Shown here: positions 30,248 to 40,589 of the stretch, one piece after another
How positions within the stretch are numbered: position 1 is the stretch's first letter
Layout of the letters: every line of letters begins with the position of its first letter
Assembly (NCBI RefSeq): GCF_002909485.1
Contig: NZ_PPXG01000002.1
Span: 698,319 to 762,318, forward strand
Length of the DNA stretch: 64,000 nt
From: Stutzerimonas stutzeri
GTDB taxonomy: Bacteria; Pseudomonadota; Gammaproteobacteria; Pseudomonadales; Pseudomonadaceae
Direction of reading: 5' to 3'
Notes under the pieces: model-generated
What the model saw: only the letters and a program-made list of their open reading frames with translations
Told to the model about the DNA's origin: nothing
The model's database searches: none
Made by a program: the position numbers and the translations under genes

Positions 30248-31489
30248 TTACAGGATGCTCAGCGGGTATTCGATGAATGCGCGGATCTCGTTCAGGTCCG
30301 GGCTGTAGTATTCACGCATGTCGCTGTTGGAGCGGTAGATCGAGTTACGCAGCTTCAGCGACAGATCTTTCGCCGGGCCGCTCTGTACGACGTACTGGAC
30401 CTGGTTGAAGAACTCGCGCTCCTTGCCTTCGCCGGTAGGGGTATCTACGTTGTCGCCGTAGACATAGGCGGTTTTCCAGAACAGGCCTGGAACGCCGTAT
30501 CCGCCGAAGTCGAGCTCATAGCTGGCCTGCCAGGAGCGTTCGTCCTTGGAGTTAAAGTCGGAATAATAGGAGTTAGCTACCCAGATGGAGCTGCCGCCGT
30601 CTCCGATATCGTAGCGATAGTCACCGTCACCGGTGACGCGCTGATGGGCGAGGATAAAGGCATGCGCGCCAGTCGAGTACTTGGCCGCGAGACTCCAGAT
30701 GGTAGTGTCTTCGGTTTCGCCGAACGTTTCTTTATCGTACTTGTTGTCGTAGATGTTGAAGTCGAACGCGAGCGACTGGTCGCCGCCGAATGGCATGACG
30801 TAGTTAACGTTGGCGTACTTCTTCTTGGCCACGTCTTCGTTGTCAGCGTAGTAGAGCGACGTGCTCAGGTTCTCGTTGAATGCATAGGTGCCGCCGACAA
30901 CATCAATGCTCTTCAAGCCTACGTCATCGCGGCTGGAGGATGGCATGGAGCTATCTGCGGTGAAGCGGCCAGCATTCAGCTCAAGGCCTTCGATCTCATT
31001 GCTGGTGATCAAGGTGCCGGTAAATGACTCTGGCAGCAGGCGAGAATCGTCATATGCGAGTACCGGCATCATCGGCATCTGGTTGCCGTACTTGATCACG
31101 GTGTTGGAGAACCGGGCTTTGATTGCTGCGCCGGCCTGGGAAAGGTCGCGCTCCGGCTCGTTGTTGGAGTCACGCTCGAACATGGCGGTGTAGCTATAGC
31201 CCTGACCTCCATCGAGACGGACACCCAGCAGGCCATAGGCGTCGACGCCTACTCCGATGGTGCCCTGGGTGAAGCCGGACTCGAAGGTAGTGATGAAGCC
31301 TTGGCCCCAGCTCCGTACGTCGTCGGCGCCATCCTTGTAATCACGGTTGTAGTAAGTGTTGCGCAGCAACAGATCAAGGCTCGCGTCCTCGACGAAGCCC
31401 TTGGACTCCGATTGCTGGCTGGCCAGCGCCATCTGGGAGGTGCCCGCCGATACGGCTAGGGCGATTACGCTCCACTTCATCACTTTCAT
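30248..31489 (-). CDS. OprD-family outer-membrane porin
   Basis: 413 aa with a signal peptide ([23 protein letters not shown]). It begins the mature part with [23 protein letters not shown], the OprD family signature, continues as alternating beta-strands, and ends in IEYPLSIL. OprD members are substrate-specific 18-stranded channels for amino acids, peptides or aromatic acids. Substrate cannot be read from sequence. AAAGGAG precedes the start by nine bases. Confidence 0.93.
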   Translation of the reverse strand: MKVMKWSVIALAVSAGTSQMALASQQSESKGFVEDASLDLLLRNTYYNRDYKDGADDVRSWGQGFITTFESGFTQGTIGVGVDAYGLLGVRLDGGQGYSYTAMFERDSNNEPERDLSQAGAAIKARFSNTVIKYGNQMPMMPVLAYDDSRLLPESFTGTLITSNEIEGLELNAGRFTADSSMPSSSRDDVGLKSIDVVGGTYAFNENLSTSLYYADNEDVAKKKYANVNYVMPFGGDQSLAFDFNIYDNKYDKETFGETEDTTIWSLAAKYSTGAHAFILAHQRVTGDGDYRYDIGDGGSSIWVANSYYSDFNSKDERSWQASYELDFGGYGVPGLFWKTAYVYGDNVDTPTGEGKEREFFNQVQYVVQSGPAKDLSLKLRNSIYRSNSDMREYYSPDLNEIRAFIEYPLSIL

Positions 31490-31912
31490 TTGTGATTGCT
31501 CCTTTGGTTTAAAAACGGTGCTTACCTATCCGCTGTTGGGCGGAAAGGGTGCAACTTCTTAGTCCTGCATCAGGCTTTAGCCAATTATGGCTGCTCTCGC
31601 AAAAAGCCATCCAGAGAATTTACTGTTTAGCTCTAGTACGGCGCTAGAGCAAGCAGCGTGACACCGATTGCGGCGTTTTGAAGCCGCGACGACGTTCCAT
31701 TCTCCGGATTAGCAAGAATCGTACTCAAAATGCCTTAGCGGCTTTTACAGGCTTAAAGGGCACTCTATGCATGGATCCGTGCACTGAAACGAGGCGTCTG
31801 CATCGCATACTGGCTCGATCTTCGTGCACCTTATAGCGGCTTGTTGCTGCCGCTGCATGGGGTATTATTTTTTCTTTGCACAATCAGCTGAGCTGTTTTA
31901 GGGAGAAGTTCT
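31490..31912. promoter_or_regulatory. Divergent intergenic region porin / HIT gene
   Basis: 423 bp without a credible gene. Porin side: ribosome-binding site AAAGGAG, with the promoter presumably within 200 bp. HIT side: a T-rich segment GGTATTATTTTTTCTTTGCAC at about 31860-31880 is the likely promoter zone, and GGGAGAAG lies before the ATG. Small imperfect palindromes occur (GCTCTAGTACGGCGCTAGAGC, 31630-31650: arms GCTCTAG/CTAGAGC), possibly an operator or the end of an older transcript. Confidence 0.45.
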
Positions 31913-32335
31913 ATGTTCGTTCTCGATTCGCGCCTGGAGCAGGATACGTTGCTGCTTGGCGACTTCCCTCTCTGTCGGCTGCTGTTGATGAATGACGCGC
32001 AGTACCCGTGGTTCATATTGGTGCCGCGCCGCGACGAGGTGAGCGAGCTGTTCCAGCTCGATGCCGCCGACCAACAGGCCCTATGGCGGGAAACCACCTC
32101 GTTGGCTGAGACAGTGAAGGACACGTTTGGCGCGGACAAGATGAACGTCGCGACGCTCGGCAACATGGTCGGGCAGTTGCATATGCATGTAATTGCAAGG
32201 CGTCGCGATGATGCTGCATGGCCGGCTCCGGTATGGGGTAAGCACCCGGCGAAGCCCTATAGCGAAGAGCAGGTAACGGCCTTAAAGGATAAGCTCAGGC
32301 TGGTGCTGGCCGATCACTTTCGTTTCGGAGAATGA
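31913..32335 (+). CDS. HIT-domain nucleotide hydrolase
   Basis: 140 aa. Histidine-triad fold with LHMHVIARR (HxHxxxx region) at about residues 88-96, preceded by [13 protein letters not shown]. Such proteins hydrolyse nucleoside phosphoramidates or dinucleoside polyphosphates. The third-His position of the classic HxHxHxx is Ile-Ala here, as in several proteobacterial HIT subfamilies. Overlaps slyX by 4 bp (ATGA). Confidence 0.88.
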   Translation: MFVLDSRLEQDTLLLGDFPLCRLLLMNDAQYPWFILVPRRDEVSELFQLDAADQQALWRETTSLAETVKDTFGADKMNVATLGNMVGQLHMHVIARRRDDAAWPAPVWGKHPAKPYSEEQVTALKDKLRLVLADHFRFGE

Positions 32336-32544
32336 CTATGGATCTGGAGTCACGGGTGACAGATCTGGAGGCGCGCCTGGCATTTCAGGATGACACGATT
32401 CAGGCCTTGAACGACGTGCTCGTCGAGCAACAGCGGATCATGGATCGGTTGCAGCTTCAGGTGGCGGCTCTGGCTAGGCGACAGGAGGAAATGCAAGTCA
32501 CCTTTGATGCTGGCGAGGAAGAGGCTCCGCCGCCGCATTATTGA
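32332..32544 (+). CDS. slyX: SlyX protein
   Basis: 70 aa, with heptad repeats throughout ([26 protein letters not shown], then [17 protein letters not shown]), a coiled coil, and the C-terminal PPHY ending that marks SlyX. Function still unknown. Start overlaps the HIT gene stop, so the two are co-expressed. Confidence 0.92.
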   Translation: MTMDLESRVTDLEARLAFQDDTIQALNDVLVEQQRIMDRLQLQVAALARRQEEMQVTFDAGEEEAPPPHY

Positions 32545-32555
32545 TGTGTTCGACA

Positions 32556-32582
32556 CGGGCCATGACTTTCGGTCGTGGCCCG
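32556..32582. terminator. Hairpin between convergent slyX and cold-shock gene
   Basis: 11-bp stem CGGGCCATGAC / GTCGTGGCCCG (one G-T pair) with a TTTCG loop, in the 49-bp gap between convergent genes. No long T run follows on either side, so it is a weak or bidirectional stop. Confidence 0.55.
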
Positions 32583-32593
32583 CTTCGACAGGC

Positions 32594-33205
32594 TTATCGA
32601 CCTGAATCGGTCGGTACTACGTCTTCAGCCTGCAGGCCCTTGTCGCGCATCATGATGGTGAACTCCACGCGCTGGCCTTCGACCAGAATGCGATGGCCCT
32701 CGCCCCGGATCGCGCGAAAGTGTACGAACACATCATCCCCGCTGTCCCTTGAGATGAAGCCGAATCCCTTGGATGTGTTGAACCACTTCACCGTGCCTGC
32801 CTCGCGGCCTGCTGCGGGTGGGGTGGTAGTGGTGCTCGTGCGCGCAGCTTTTGGCTGTTTGCTGCGGCTCCGAGGCGTCGCCAGGTGGAGCAGGACGGCA
32901 ACGAGGGCAAGCAGCAGACTGGCCAGCGTAGCAGGCTGGCCTGCAATCTGCGGGACCGCTGCAAGCAGGACGACAGCCTGCAGTGCGATAGAAATCAGGA
33001 GCAGTGCAGATGCCCCTGCGATTACTGGGCGAGTTCGGCTGTCGCTCAGTTGGGCTGAGGGGGCGAATTGAACGTTAAGCAAGCCGAGCATTAGCAGGCA
33101 CAACGCTTCGGGCTGCAGGAGTAAAGGCATAGCGCCTTGAAGGCTGGGAACGAATGACAGCAGCAGGGCAACGATGCCCGCCAATACATGGACAATCTTA
33201 AGCAT
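32594..33205 (-). CDS. Membrane-anchored cold-shock-domain protein
   Basis: 203 aa. The N-terminal 115 residues hold about four membrane helices ([63 protein letters not shown]). A basic/Thr-Pro linker follows, and then a cold-shock domain with [16 protein letters not shown] (RNP1) and [10 protein letters not shown] (RNP2), ending in EDVVPTD. It could bind nucleic acid at the inner membrane. A GTG at 33220 is an alternative start; neither start has a good ribosome-binding site. Confidence 0.85.
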   Translation of the reverse strand: MLKIVHVLAGIVALLLSFVPSLQGAMPLLLQPEALCLLMLGLLNVQFAPSAQLSDSRTRPVIAGASALLLISIALQAVVLLAAVPQIAGQPATLASLLLALVAVLLHLATPRSRSKQPKAARTSTTTTPPAAGREAGTVKWFNTSKGFGFISRDSGDDVFVHFRAIRGEGHRILVEGQRVEFTIMMRDKGLQAEDVVPTDSGR

Positions 33206-33443
33206 TGTTGTATGACTCACGGTTGATAACACGACAGAAGAAGCGCAGGCCAGGGTGCCCGTGGAAAACGTTCGTCGGTCAGGGCTGAACACTGTTCGAT
33301 GAACCGCGTGGGTCTGGGCTGCAGCGCGGCGTATTTAACAGGAAAGGAGTGGGGCGCTCAAATGAGCGTTCCGTTCCACCGGCTTGGCAGCGGTAAAGGA
33401 AACAGTGGAGGCCGGCTCTGCTGCGCGGATTGTCGATGTTGAG

Positions 33444-33465
33444 CAGGGCGCGCAAGGGCGCCCTG
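33444..33465 (-). terminator. Hairpin downstream of dps
   Basis: 8-bp inverted repeat CAGGGCGC / GCGCCCTG with a six-base loop, 13 bp beyond the dps stop. It lacks a clear T tract on the minus strand, so it is only a probable terminator. Confidence 0.45.
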
Positions 33466-33477
33466 TTCAGAAAAGCC

Positions 33478-33948
33478 TCAAGCCGAAAGCAGGCTGCGCA
33501 GCATCCAGGCAGTCTTTTCGTGGATCTGCATGCGCTGGGTCAGCAGGTCAGCGGTCGGCTCGTCACTGACCTTATCCAGCAGCGGGAAAATACCGCGAGC
33601 GGTACGAACGACGGCTTCCTGACCTTCCACCAGTAGCTTGATCATTTCTTCGGCCGAAGGAACACCTTCTTCTTCCTTGATCGAACTCAGGCGGGCGTAG
33701 GCGGCGTAGGTGCCCGGCGCCGGGAAGCCCAAGGTGCGGATGCGCTCGGCGATGTCATCTACAGCGATGGCCAGTTCGGTGTACTGGGTTTCGAACATGG
33801 TGTGCAGCGTGTTGAACATCGGGCCGGTGACGTTCCAGTGGAAATTGTGGGTTTTCAGGTACAGGGTGTAGGTGTCGGCAAGCAGGCGAGACAGACCCTC
33901 GGCGATGGCTGCCCGGTCCTGTTCAGCGATACCAATGTTGATTTCCAT
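33478..33948 (-). CDS. dps: Dps-family ferritin-like protein
   Basis: 156 aa, four-helix Dps. [40 protein letters not shown] contains the ferroxidase ligands (His in HNFHW, and His, Asp, Glu in the next helix) that form the inter-subunit iron site. Dodecamers use hydrogen peroxide to oxidise iron and protect DNA; this short-tailed form lacks the long Lys-rich N terminus, so direct DNA binding is less certain. AGGAGAAAAA precedes the ATG. Confidence 0.92.
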   Translation of the reverse strand: MEINIGIAEQDRAAIAEGLSRLLADTYTLYLKTHNFHWNVTGPMFNTLHTMFETQYTELAIAVDDIAERIRTLGFPAPGTYAAYARLSSIKEEEGVPSAEEMIKLLVEGQEAVVRTARGIFPLLDKVSDEPTADLLTQRMQIHEKTAWMLRSLLSA

Positions 33949-34296
33949 GTTTTTCTCCTGGTGGATGATTCAGTCGTTAGTTATGCCAGAAAAATGCGCG
34001 GTGTTGTGAATCGATGCGTTTCTGACTGGATCCTCACCGGTTGGAAGGCGCTGTCGGGTCGGGGTTCCATTGCCTTACTGGATTTCGAATCGCTCAGGGC
34101 AACGGCTGCGCCGCGGTGATTATGGAGATATAATCCCGCGCTTATGCCCGGCGACCCCTGCGCGTGCTGCAGCGCCTGGCGTCATATGCGGTATCGCGTG
34201 CGGTACATGCCGCTTGCGCAGAGCAGCTACGGTGCTGTCAGCCTGTCCTGGCTCTAGCGCCCCATCGAATTCAAGATACGAGAAGCGAACTCCACC
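33949..34296. promoter_or_regulatory. Divergent region dps / aspS with aspS promoter
   Basis: 348 bp. A perfect -10 hexamer TATAAT lies at 34129-34134 on the plus strand, about 160 bp before the aspS ATG, suggesting a long aspS leader. No good -35 is seen 17 bp upstream. On the dps side no OxyR or Fur box was recognised. No gene is apparent. Confidence 0.45.
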
Positions 34297-36072
34297 ATGA
34301 TGCGCAGCCACTATTGCGGCCAACTGAACGAAAGCCTGGACGGCCAGGAAATCACTCTTTGCGGCTGGGTACATCGCCGTCGTGACCATGGCGGGGTGAT
34401 CTTCCTCGACGTGCGTGATCGTGAGGGCCTGGCTCAGGTGGTCTTCGATCCGGATCGCGCAGAAACCTTCGCGACAGCCGACAAGGTGCGCAGTGAATAT
34501 GTAGTGAAGATCACCGGAAAGGTGCGCCTGCGCCCAGCCGGTGCGGTCAACCCGAACATTGCTTCCGGCGCCATCGAAGTACTGGGCTACGAACTGGAAG
34601 TATTGAACGAAGCGGAGACGCCGCCGTTCCCGCTCAATGAGTACAGCGATGTAGGCGAAGAGACGCGACTGCGCTACCGCTTCATTGATCTGCGCCGTCC
34701 GGAAATGGCAGAAAAGCTCAAGCTGCGCTCGCGCATCACCGCCAGCATTCGCCGCTACCTGGATGAAAACGGCTTTCTGGATGTGGAAACCCCGATTCTG
34801 GGTCGCCCTACGCCTGAAGGTGCGCGTGACTATCTGGTGCCCAGCCGTACCCACGCCGGCAACTTCTTTGCGCTGCCGCAATCGCCGCAGCTGTTCAAAC
34901 AGCTGCTGATGGTTGCCGGCTTCGACCGCTACTACCAGATCGCCAAGTGCTTCCGCGACGAAGACCTGCGCGCTGATCGCCAGCCTGAGTTCACTCAGAT
35001 CGATATCGAAACCAGCTTCCTCGACGAAGCAGACATCATCGGTATCACCGAAGGCATGATCCGCAAGCTGTTCAAGGAAGTGCTGGATCTGGAATTCGGT
35101 GACTTCCCGCACATGCCGTTCGACGAAGCGATGCGCCGTTATGGCTCTGACAAGCCTGACCTGCGCATCCCGCTTGAGCTGGTGGACGTGGCTGATCAGC
35201 TCGACGCCGTCGAATTCAAGGTGTTCTCGGGCCCGGCCAACGACCCTAAGGGGCGCGTCGCCGCGCTGCGTGTTCCGGGTGCCGCGAGCATGCCGCGCAG
35301 CCAGATCGACGACTACACCAAGTTCGTTGGTATCTACGGCGCGAAGGGTCTGGCCTATATCAAGGTCAACGAGCGCGCCAAGGGCGTCGAGGGCTTGCAG
35401 TCGCCGATCGTCAAGTTCATCCCGGAAGATAATCTCAACGTGATCCTTGATCGCGTCGGTGCAGTCGATGGCGACATTGTCTTCTTTGGTGCCGACAAGT
35501 CGAAGATCGTTTCCGAGGCGTTGGGCGCGCTGCGCATCAAGATCGGTCACGACCTCAAGCTGCTGACTTGTGACTGGGCGCCGCTGTGGGTGGTTGATTT
35601 CCCGATGTTCGAAGAGAACGACGACGGCTCTCTGAGCGCATTGCACCATCCGTTCACTGCGCCAAAATGTTCACCGCAGGAGTTGGAGGCCAATCCGGCT
35701 GGGGCTCTGTCCCGCGCTTACGACATGGTGCTCAACGGCACCGAACTCGGTGGTGGCTCGATCCGTATCCACCGTAAGGAAATGCAGCAGACCGTGTTCC
35801 GCATTCTCGGAATCGATGAGGCCGAGCAGGAAGAGAAGTTCGGCTTCCTTCTCGATGCGCTTAAATTCGGTGCTCCGCCGCACGGCGGTCTGGCCTTTGG
35901 CCTCGATCGCCTGGTGATGCTGATGACCGGTGCGCAGTCGATTCGCGAAGTGATCGCCTTCCCGAAAACCCAGAGCGCTGCGGACGTGATGACCCAGGCA
36001 CCGGGTGCGGTGGACAGCAAGGCACTGCGTGACCTGCATATCCGCCTGCGTGAGCAACCCAAGGCGGAGTAA
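34297..36072 (+). CDS. aspS: Aspartyl-tRNA synthetase, probably non-discriminating (Asp/Asn)
   Basis: 591 aa, bacterial class IIb AspRS with N-terminal OB anticodon-binding domain, catalytic core ([56 protein letters not shown]) and GAD insertion. His31 ([11 protein letters not shown]) and Gly82 (RPAGAVNP) are the two residues reported in P. aeruginosa AspRS to allow charging of tRNA-Asn, so this enzyme probably makes Asp-tRNA(Asn) for amidation by GatCAB. The start could also be the second Met. Confidence 0.96.
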   Translation: MMRSHYCGQLNESLDGQEITLCGWVHRRRDHGGVIFLDVRDREGLAQVVFDPDRAETFATADKVRSEYVVKITGKVRLRPAGAVNPNIASGAIEVLGYELEVLNEAETPPFPLNEYSDVGEETRLRYRFIDLRRPEMAEKLKLRSRITASIRRYLDENGFLDVETPILGRPTPEGARDYLVPSRTHAGNFFALPQSPQLFKQLLMVAGFDRYYQIAKCFRDEDLRADRQPEFTQIDIETSFLDEADIIGITEGMIRKLFKEVLDLEFGDFPHMPFDEAMRRYGSDKPDLRIPLELVDVADQLDAVEFKVFSGPANDPKGRVAALRVPGAASMPRSQIDDYTKFVGIYGAKGLAYIKVNERAKGVEGLQSPIVKFIPEDNLNVILDRVGAVDGDIVFFGADKSKIVSEALGALRIKIGHDLKLLTCDWAPLWVVDFPMFEENDDGSLSALHHPFTAPKCSPQELEANPAGALSRAYDMVLNGTELGGGSIRIHRKEMQQTVFRILGIDEAEQEEKFGFLLDALKFGAPPHGGLAFGLDRLVMLMTGAQSIREVIAFPKTQSAADVMTQAPGAVDSKALRDLHIRLREQPKAE

Positions 36073-36081
36073 GTGCTATCC

Positions 36082-36108
36082 GAAGCCTGGTTCTGCCAGG
36101 CTTCTTCG
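36082..36108 (+). terminator. Terminator after aspS
   Basis: 9-bp stem GAAGCCTGG / CCAGGCTTC with a five-base loop, followed by TTCGTCTT, 9 bp past the aspS stop. The distal T tract is interrupted. Confidence 0.75.
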
Positions 36109-36225
36109 TCTTGCGGTGCGGAGCCGTGCAGGCGTTATGGCGATAGTTGTCTCCCGTCCTGATGTGTAGTTGCAGGTGGGGGCGGTTATCGAGATTTCTG
36201 ATTCAGTCGAAGAATGGAGTGAGTT

Positions 36226-36975
36226 ATGGCTGGTCATTCCAAATGGGCCAACATCAAGCATCGCAAGGAGCGTCAGGACGCCAAGCGGGGCAAGATCTTC
36301 ACCAAATTGATCCGTGAGCTGACCGTGGCGGCCAAGCATGGCGGTGGCGTGCCCGCAGATAACCCGCGTCTGCGCCTGGCAGTGGACAAGGCATTGACGG
36401 CCAATATGTCGCGCGACGTGATCGATCGTGCTATCGCGCGGGGCGCAGGCTCCAGTGAAGCCGATAACATGACCGAGCTCAGCTATGAGGGCTACGCACC
36501 GAGCGGCGTGGCAATCATCATCGAGGCCATGACTGATAATCGTAATCGCACCGCAGCCGAAGTGCGCCACGCGTTCAGCAAGAACGGCGGTAACCTCGGT
36601 ACTGACGGCTCGGTTGCCTATATGTTCGATCGTAAGGGGCAGATCAGCTATGCGCCTGGGGTCGATGAGGACGCGCTGATGGAAGCGGCGCTTGAAGCTG
36701 GCGCGGACGATGTGGCCAGCCAGGAAGATGGTTCGGTGGAGGTTTACACCAGCTTCGCGGATTTCCTCTCGGTCAATGAAGCGTTGACGCAGGCTGGCTT
36801 CAAGGGTGATGAAGCGGAAGTGGCAATGATTCCCTCGATCATGGCGCCTATCGCCGATGTCGAGACGGCGCAGAAGGTCCTGCGCTTGATCGATGCGCTG
36901 GAAGATCTGGACGATGTGCAGAACGTCTACCACAACGCGGAGATTTCTGACGAGATCATGCAGCAGCTGAATTAA
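36226..36975 (+). CDS. YebC/PmpR-family regulatory protein
   Basis: 249 aa. [37 protein letters not shown] is the family signature. Members are described as transcription regulators (PmpR represses the PQS system in P. aeruginosa) and more recently as ribosome-associated factors easing translation of proline stretches. It lies upstream of ruvCAB as in most gamma-proteobacteria, but a terminator separates them here. GGAGTGAG precedes the start. Confidence 0.93.
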   Translation: MAGHSKWANIKHRKERQDAKRGKIFTKLIRELTVAAKHGGGVPADNPRLRLAVDKALTANMSRDVIDRAIARGAGSSEADNMTELSYEGYAPSGVAIIIEAMTDNRNRTAAEVRHAFSKNGGNLGTDGSVAYMFDRKGQISYAPGVDEDALMEAALEAGADDVASQEDGSVEVYTSFADFLSVNEALTQAGFKGDEAEVAMIPSIMAPIADVETAQKVLRLIDALEDLDDVQNVYHNAEISDEIMQQLN

Positions 36976-36996
36976 GCCAAGCATTGCGGCATGTGC

Positions 36997-37033
36997 AGCC
37001 GGGAGCCGCTTTGATGGGCTCTCGGCTTTTTTA
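36997..37033 (+). terminator. Terminator after yebC
   Basis: Stem AGCCGGGAGCC / GGGCTCTCGGCT (one mismatch) followed by six Ts (TTTTTTA). Strong intrinsic terminator between yebC and ruvC, implying that ruvC has its own promoter. Confidence 0.88.
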
Positions 37034-37084
37034 TGGGTGTGGGTTGGCGTGATCCTGTTGGTGGCGCACCAGGCAGCGTCTCCG

Positions 37085-37111
37085 TATACTCGCCACTGGA
37101 TAAATAGCCAG
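37085..37111 (+). promoter_or_regulatory. ruvC promoter with LexA-like box
   Basis: A -10-like TATACT (37085-37090) is followed at 37096-37111 by CTGGATAAATAGCCAG, which keeps the CTG-N10-CAG frame and AT-rich core of a LexA box and matches 12 of 16 consensus positions. The ruvC ATG is 13 bp further on. Damage-inducible control of ruvCAB is therefore plausible, but the inner T/A positions next to CTG and CAG deviate. Confidence 0.5.
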
Positions 37112-37124
37112 CACGACGGTACGC

Positions 37125-37649
37125 ATGACGCTCATTTTGGGTATCGATCCCGGCTCTCGAATTACCGGTTACGGTGTCGTTCGCGATACCGGCCGCGGTT
37201 GTGAATATGTGGCGTCCGGTTGTATCCGTACAGGTACCGGGGACCTGCCTGACCGCCTGCGTGCGGTGTTCAGTGGCGTGAGCGAGGTCATCCAGACCTA
37301 TGGTCCGGTGACCATGGGCATCGAGCAGGTGTTCATGGCGCGTAACGCCGACTCTGCGCTCAAGCTAGGTCAGGCCCGGGGCGCAGCCATCGTTGCTGGA
37401 GCCGAGGCGGGCCTGCAGATCGCCGAGTACACCGCAACGCAGGTCAAGCAGGCCATCGCCGGGACAGGTGGGGCGGACAAGCAGCAGGTGCAGATGATGG
37501 TCATGCATCTGCTCAAACTCCTGGAAAAACCGCAGATCGATGCTTCAGACGCGCTGGCCATTGCACTATGTCATGCGCACCATCGGCAAAGCCTGATCCC
37601 TCACGGCTTGGCCGGTGCCAAGCGGCGAGGCGGGCGGTTACGGCTGTAG
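37125..37649 (+). CDS. ruvC: Holliday junction resolvase RuvC
   Basis: 174 aa. RNase H-like nuclease that cuts four-way junctions symmetrically. [14 protein letters not shown] holds the first catalytic Asp, and [23 protein letters not shown] the Glu; the C-terminal [15 protein letters not shown] supplies the last two acidic residues. First gene of ruvC-ruvA-ruvB. Confidence 0.97.
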   Translation: MTLILGIDPGSRITGYGVVRDTGRGCEYVASGCIRTGTGDLPDRLRAVFSGVSEVIQTYGPVTMGIEQVFMARNADSALKLGQARGAAIVAGAEAGLQIAEYTATQVKQAIAGTGGADKQQVQMMVMHLLKLLEKPQIDASDALAIALCHAHHRQSLIPHGLAGAKRRGGRLRL

Positions 37650-37726
37650 AAATTGCCAGCATTCTTTTAAGTGGCATGTTAATGCGATTGGCCGCAGCCT
37701 TGGCTGTGGAGTCGGAGGAAACAGGA

Positions 37727-38332
37727 TTGATCGGACGTTTGCGTGGCACGCTGGCGGAGAAACAACCGCCACATCTGATTCTCGACGTTAACGGCATCGG
37801 CTATGAGGTCGAGGTGCCGATGACGACACTCTATCGCCTGCCTGCCCTTGGCGAGCCGGTCACACTGCACACTCATCTGGTCGTGCGCGAAGACGCGCAG
37901 CTTCTTTATGGCTTTGCCGAGAAGCGCGAGCGCGAGCTGTTTCGCGAGCTCATTCGCCTGAACGGTGTTGGTCCCAAGCTGGCGCTTGCATTGATGTCCG
38001 GGTTGGAAGTCGATGAGCTGGTGCGTTGCGTGCAGGCGCAGGACACATCGGTGCTGGTGCGTATACCGGGGGTTGGCAAGAAGACCGCCGAGCGGCTTCT
38101 AGTGGAGTTGAAAGATCGCTTCAAAGCTTGGGAAAGCATGCCTGCAATCGCGACCTTCGTGGTTGAACCCGGGAGCAAAATGGCAGTCACAAGCGCCGAG
38201 AATGATGCGGTCAGCGCGTTGATCTCCTTGGGCTTCAAGCCGCAGGAAGCCAGCCGTGCGGTGTCCGCCATACAGGAAGATGATTTGAGCAGTGAAGAAA
38301 TGATCCGTCGCGCCCTCAAGGGCATGGTGTAA
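37727..38332 (+). CDS. ruvA: Holliday junction branch-migration protein RuvA
   Basis: 201 aa from a TTG start (37727), which I choose because GGAGG at 37714-37718 is well spaced and [12 protein letters not shown] is where RuvA begins; no ATG exists at the site. OB domain, two helix-hairpin-helix motifs ([35 protein letters not shown]) and the C-terminal domain that binds RuvB ([19 protein letters not shown]) are intact. The rare start codon may keep RuvA low relative to RuvB. Confidence 0.94.
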   Translation: MIGRLRGTLAEKQPPHLILDVNGIGYEVEVPMTTLYRLPALGEPVTLHTHLVVREDAQLLYGFAEKRERELFRELIRLNGVGPKLALALMSGLEVDELVRCVQAQDTSVLVRIPGVGKKTAERLLVELKDRFKAWESMPAIATFVVEPGSKMAVTSAENDAVSALISLGFKPQEASRAVSAIQEDDLSSEEMIRRALKGMV

Positions 38333-38335
38333 GCC

Positions 38336-39388
38336 ATGATCGAAGCGGATCGTATCGTCACCGCGGGCACTCGTGATCGTGACGAGCAACTGGACCGTGC
38401 CATTCGTCCCTTAACGCTGGCTGATTACATCGGTCAGCCGGTCGTACGCGAGCAGATGGATCTTTTCATTCGCGCTGCCAAGGGGCGCCAGGAAGCGCTG
38501 GACCATACGCTTATTTTCGGCCCGCCCGGTCTGGGCAAGACCACGCTGGCGAACATCATCGCCGAAGAAATGGGCGTGTCGATCAAGAGCACATCGGGGC
38601 CTGTTCTTGAACGGCCTGGCGATCTTGCTGCCTTGTTGACCAATCTGGAGTCCGGCGACGTGCTGTTCGTCGACGAGATTCATCGTCTTTCGCCTATTGT
38701 CGAGGAAGTGCTATATCCGGCAATGGAAGATTTCCAGCTGGATATCATGATCGGGGAGGGGCCTGCGGCTCGCTCGATCAAGTTGGACCTGCCACCGTTC
38801 ACCCTTGTGGGTGCCACTACTCGTGCCGGCATGCTGACCAATCCGCTGCGCGATCGATTCGGCATCGTCCAGCGACTGGAGTTTTACTCCACTGAAGATC
38901 TGGCCACTATCGTCCGCCGTTCAGCGAGCATCCTGGGGCTTCCGACCGAGCCCGAGGGGGCTTTCGAGATTGCTCGAAGGGCACGAGGAACGCCACGAAT
39001 AGCCAATCGCCTGCTGCGCCGCGTGCGTGACTTCGCCGAAGTGCGTGGTCGCGGCGAGATTACGCGGCAGATTGCCGACCTCGCGCTGAACATGCTCGAT
39101 GTCGATGAGCGTGGTTTCGACCATCAGGATCGGCGCTTGCTGCTCACGCTGATCGAGAAATTCGACGGTGGGCCGGTTGGCATCGACAGCCTTGCCGCTG
39201 CGATCAGCGAAGAGCGTCATACCATCGAGGACGTGCTCGAGCCGTACCTGATCCAACAGGGCTACATAATGCGCACGCCGCGCGGTCGGGTAGTGACGCG
39301 CCATGCCTATCTGCACTTCGGCCTCAACCTGCCCAAACGAATGAGCGATGCACCGACCCCTGACTTGTTCGATGGCGACACAGTTTGA
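38336..39388 (+). CDS. ruvB: Holliday junction helicase motor RuvB
   Basis: 350 aa AAA+ ATPase. Walker [12 protein letters not shown], Walker [12 protein letters not shown], sensor [19 protein letters not shown] and arginine finger are present; the winged-helix C terminus ([16 protein letters not shown]) contacts DNA. It starts 3 bp after the ruvA stop. Confidence 0.97.
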   Translation: MIEADRIVTAGTRDRDEQLDRAIRPLTLADYIGQPVVREQMDLFIRAAKGRQEALDHTLIFGPPGLGKTTLANIIAEEMGVSIKSTSGPVLERPGDLAALLTNLESGDVLFVDEIHRLSPIVEEVLYPAMEDFQLDIMIGEGPAARSIKLDLPPFTLVGATTRAGMLTNPLRDRFGIVQRLEFYSTEDLATIVRRSASILGLPTEPEGAFEIARRARGTPRIANRLLRRVRDFAEVRGRGEITRQIADLALNMLDVDERGFDHQDRRLLLTLIEKFDGGPVGIDSLAAAISEERHTIEDVLEPYLIQQGYIMRTPRGRVVTRHAYLHFGLNLPKRMSDAPTPDLFDGDTV

Positions 39389-39439
39389 AGAAAATAATGT
39401 TCTCTAACCCGATTGGCATTTACAGGGCTGAGCACTAGT

Positions 39440-39883
39440 ATGCGCGCGCAAGCCGGAGCTGAAATCTTCACCCACCGCTGTCGAGTCTATTACGAGGACA
39501 CCGATGCGGGCGGCATTGTCTACTACGTCAATTACCTCAAATTCATGGAGCGAGCTCGTACCGAGCGGTTGCGGAGCCTGGGATTCGCTCAGTCGCAATT
39601 GGCCGGTGAGGACTTGCTGTTCGTCGTGCATTCGGTTGAGGCGCGCTACCGCGCCCCAGCACGTTTGGATGATGAGTTGTTGGTGAGTGCCGAGGTGATC
39701 GAGCTCAATCGTGCCAGCCTGCGTTTCCGTCAACAGGTTCGCCGTGCGGTAGATGATGTTTTGCTTTGTGAGGGGCAGGTGCTGGTGGCCTGCGTACGTG
39801 CCGAAAGTTTGAAACCCCGAGCCATTCCCGAGGCGCTGCGCAGCGCATTCGCGGGCTTGGGTCTATCCCCTGCAGGAGAGTAA
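39440..39883 (+). CDS. ybgC: Tol-Pal system acyl-CoA thioesterase YbgC
   Basis: 147 aa from ATG 39440. Hot-dog fold thioesterase with [26 protein letters not shown], including the catalytic Asp of the 4-hydroxybenzoyl-CoA thioesterase group. The family acts on short or medium acyl-CoA or acyl-ACP and sits at the head of tol-pal operons, linking lipid metabolism to envelope division. Two bp gap to tolQ. Confidence 0.93.
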   Translation: MRAQAGAEIFTHRCRVYYEDTDAGGIVYYVNYLKFMERARTERLRSLGFAQSQLAGEDLLFVVHSVEARYRAPARLDDELLVSAEVIELNRASLRFRQQVRRAVDDVLLCEGQVLVACVRAESLKPRAIPEALRSAFAGLGLSPAGE

Positions 39884-39885
39884 GC

Positions 39886-40578
39886 GTGGAAGCCAACGTC
39901 GATCATATGTCCATGTGGAGCCTGATCAGCAATGCCAGCTTCGTGGTTCAGCTGGTCATGCTGATCCTTGTCGGCGCCTCGGTAGCCTCATGGATTCTGA
40001 TTTTTCAGCGCGGCAACATGCTGCGTGCCGCAAAGCGATCGCTCGATACCTTCGAGGAGCGCTTCTGGTCAGGCGTAGATCTGTCCAAGCTCTATCGCCA
40101 GGCAGGTAGCAACCCTGACCCAGATTCTGGTGTAGAGCAGATCTTCCGTGCCGGCTTCAAGGAGTTCTCCCGTCTGCGTCAGCAGCAGGGCGTCGATCCG
40201 GATGCGGTAATGGATGGCGTCAACCGTGCAATGCGCGTGGCGATTTCCCGTGAAGAGGAAAAGCTGGAGCAGAGCTTGCCATTCCTCGCCACCGTCGGCT
40301 CCACCAGCCCCTATATCGGTCTGTTCGGTACGGTCTGGGGGATCATGAATTCGTTCCGTGGCCTGGCTCAGGTGCAGCAGGCGACGTTGGCGACCGTGGC
40401 GCCTGGTATCGCCGAGGCGTTGATTGCCACGGCGATTGGCCTATTCGCTGCGATTCCTGCGGTGATCGCCTACAACCGCTTCGCTGCTCGTGGCGAGATG
40501 CTTATCGGGCGTTACTACACCTTTGCCGATGAGTTCCAGGCAATCCTGCATCGCAAAGTCCACACCACCGAAGACTGA
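39886..40578 (+). CDS. tolQ: Tol-Pal system protein TolQ
   Basis: 230 aa from GTG 39886 (AGGAG upstream). ExbB/MotA-like proton-channel subunit with three membrane helices: SFVVQLVMLILVGASVASWILIF near 20-42, then PFLATVGSTSPYIGLFGTVWGIM (about 137-160) and a third at about 170-195. With TolR it converts the proton gradient into movement of TolA during cell constriction. Confidence 0.95.
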   Translation: MEANVDHMSMWSLISNASFVVQLVMLILVGASVASWILIFQRGNMLRAAKRSLDTFEERFWSGVDLSKLYRQAGSNPDPDSGVEQIFRAGFKEFSRLRQQQGVDPDAVMDGVNRAMRVAISREEEKLEQSLPFLATVGSTSPYIGLFGTVWGIMNSFRGLAQVQQATLATVAPGIAEALIATAIGLFAAIPAVIAYNRFAARGEMLIGRYYTFADEFQAILHRKVHTTED

Positions 40579-40589
40579 GGCCCACGGCC

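Noticed and set aside
34120..35649. 509-aa open frame opposite aspS
   Set aside because: Shadow of aspS; also runs into its promoter region.
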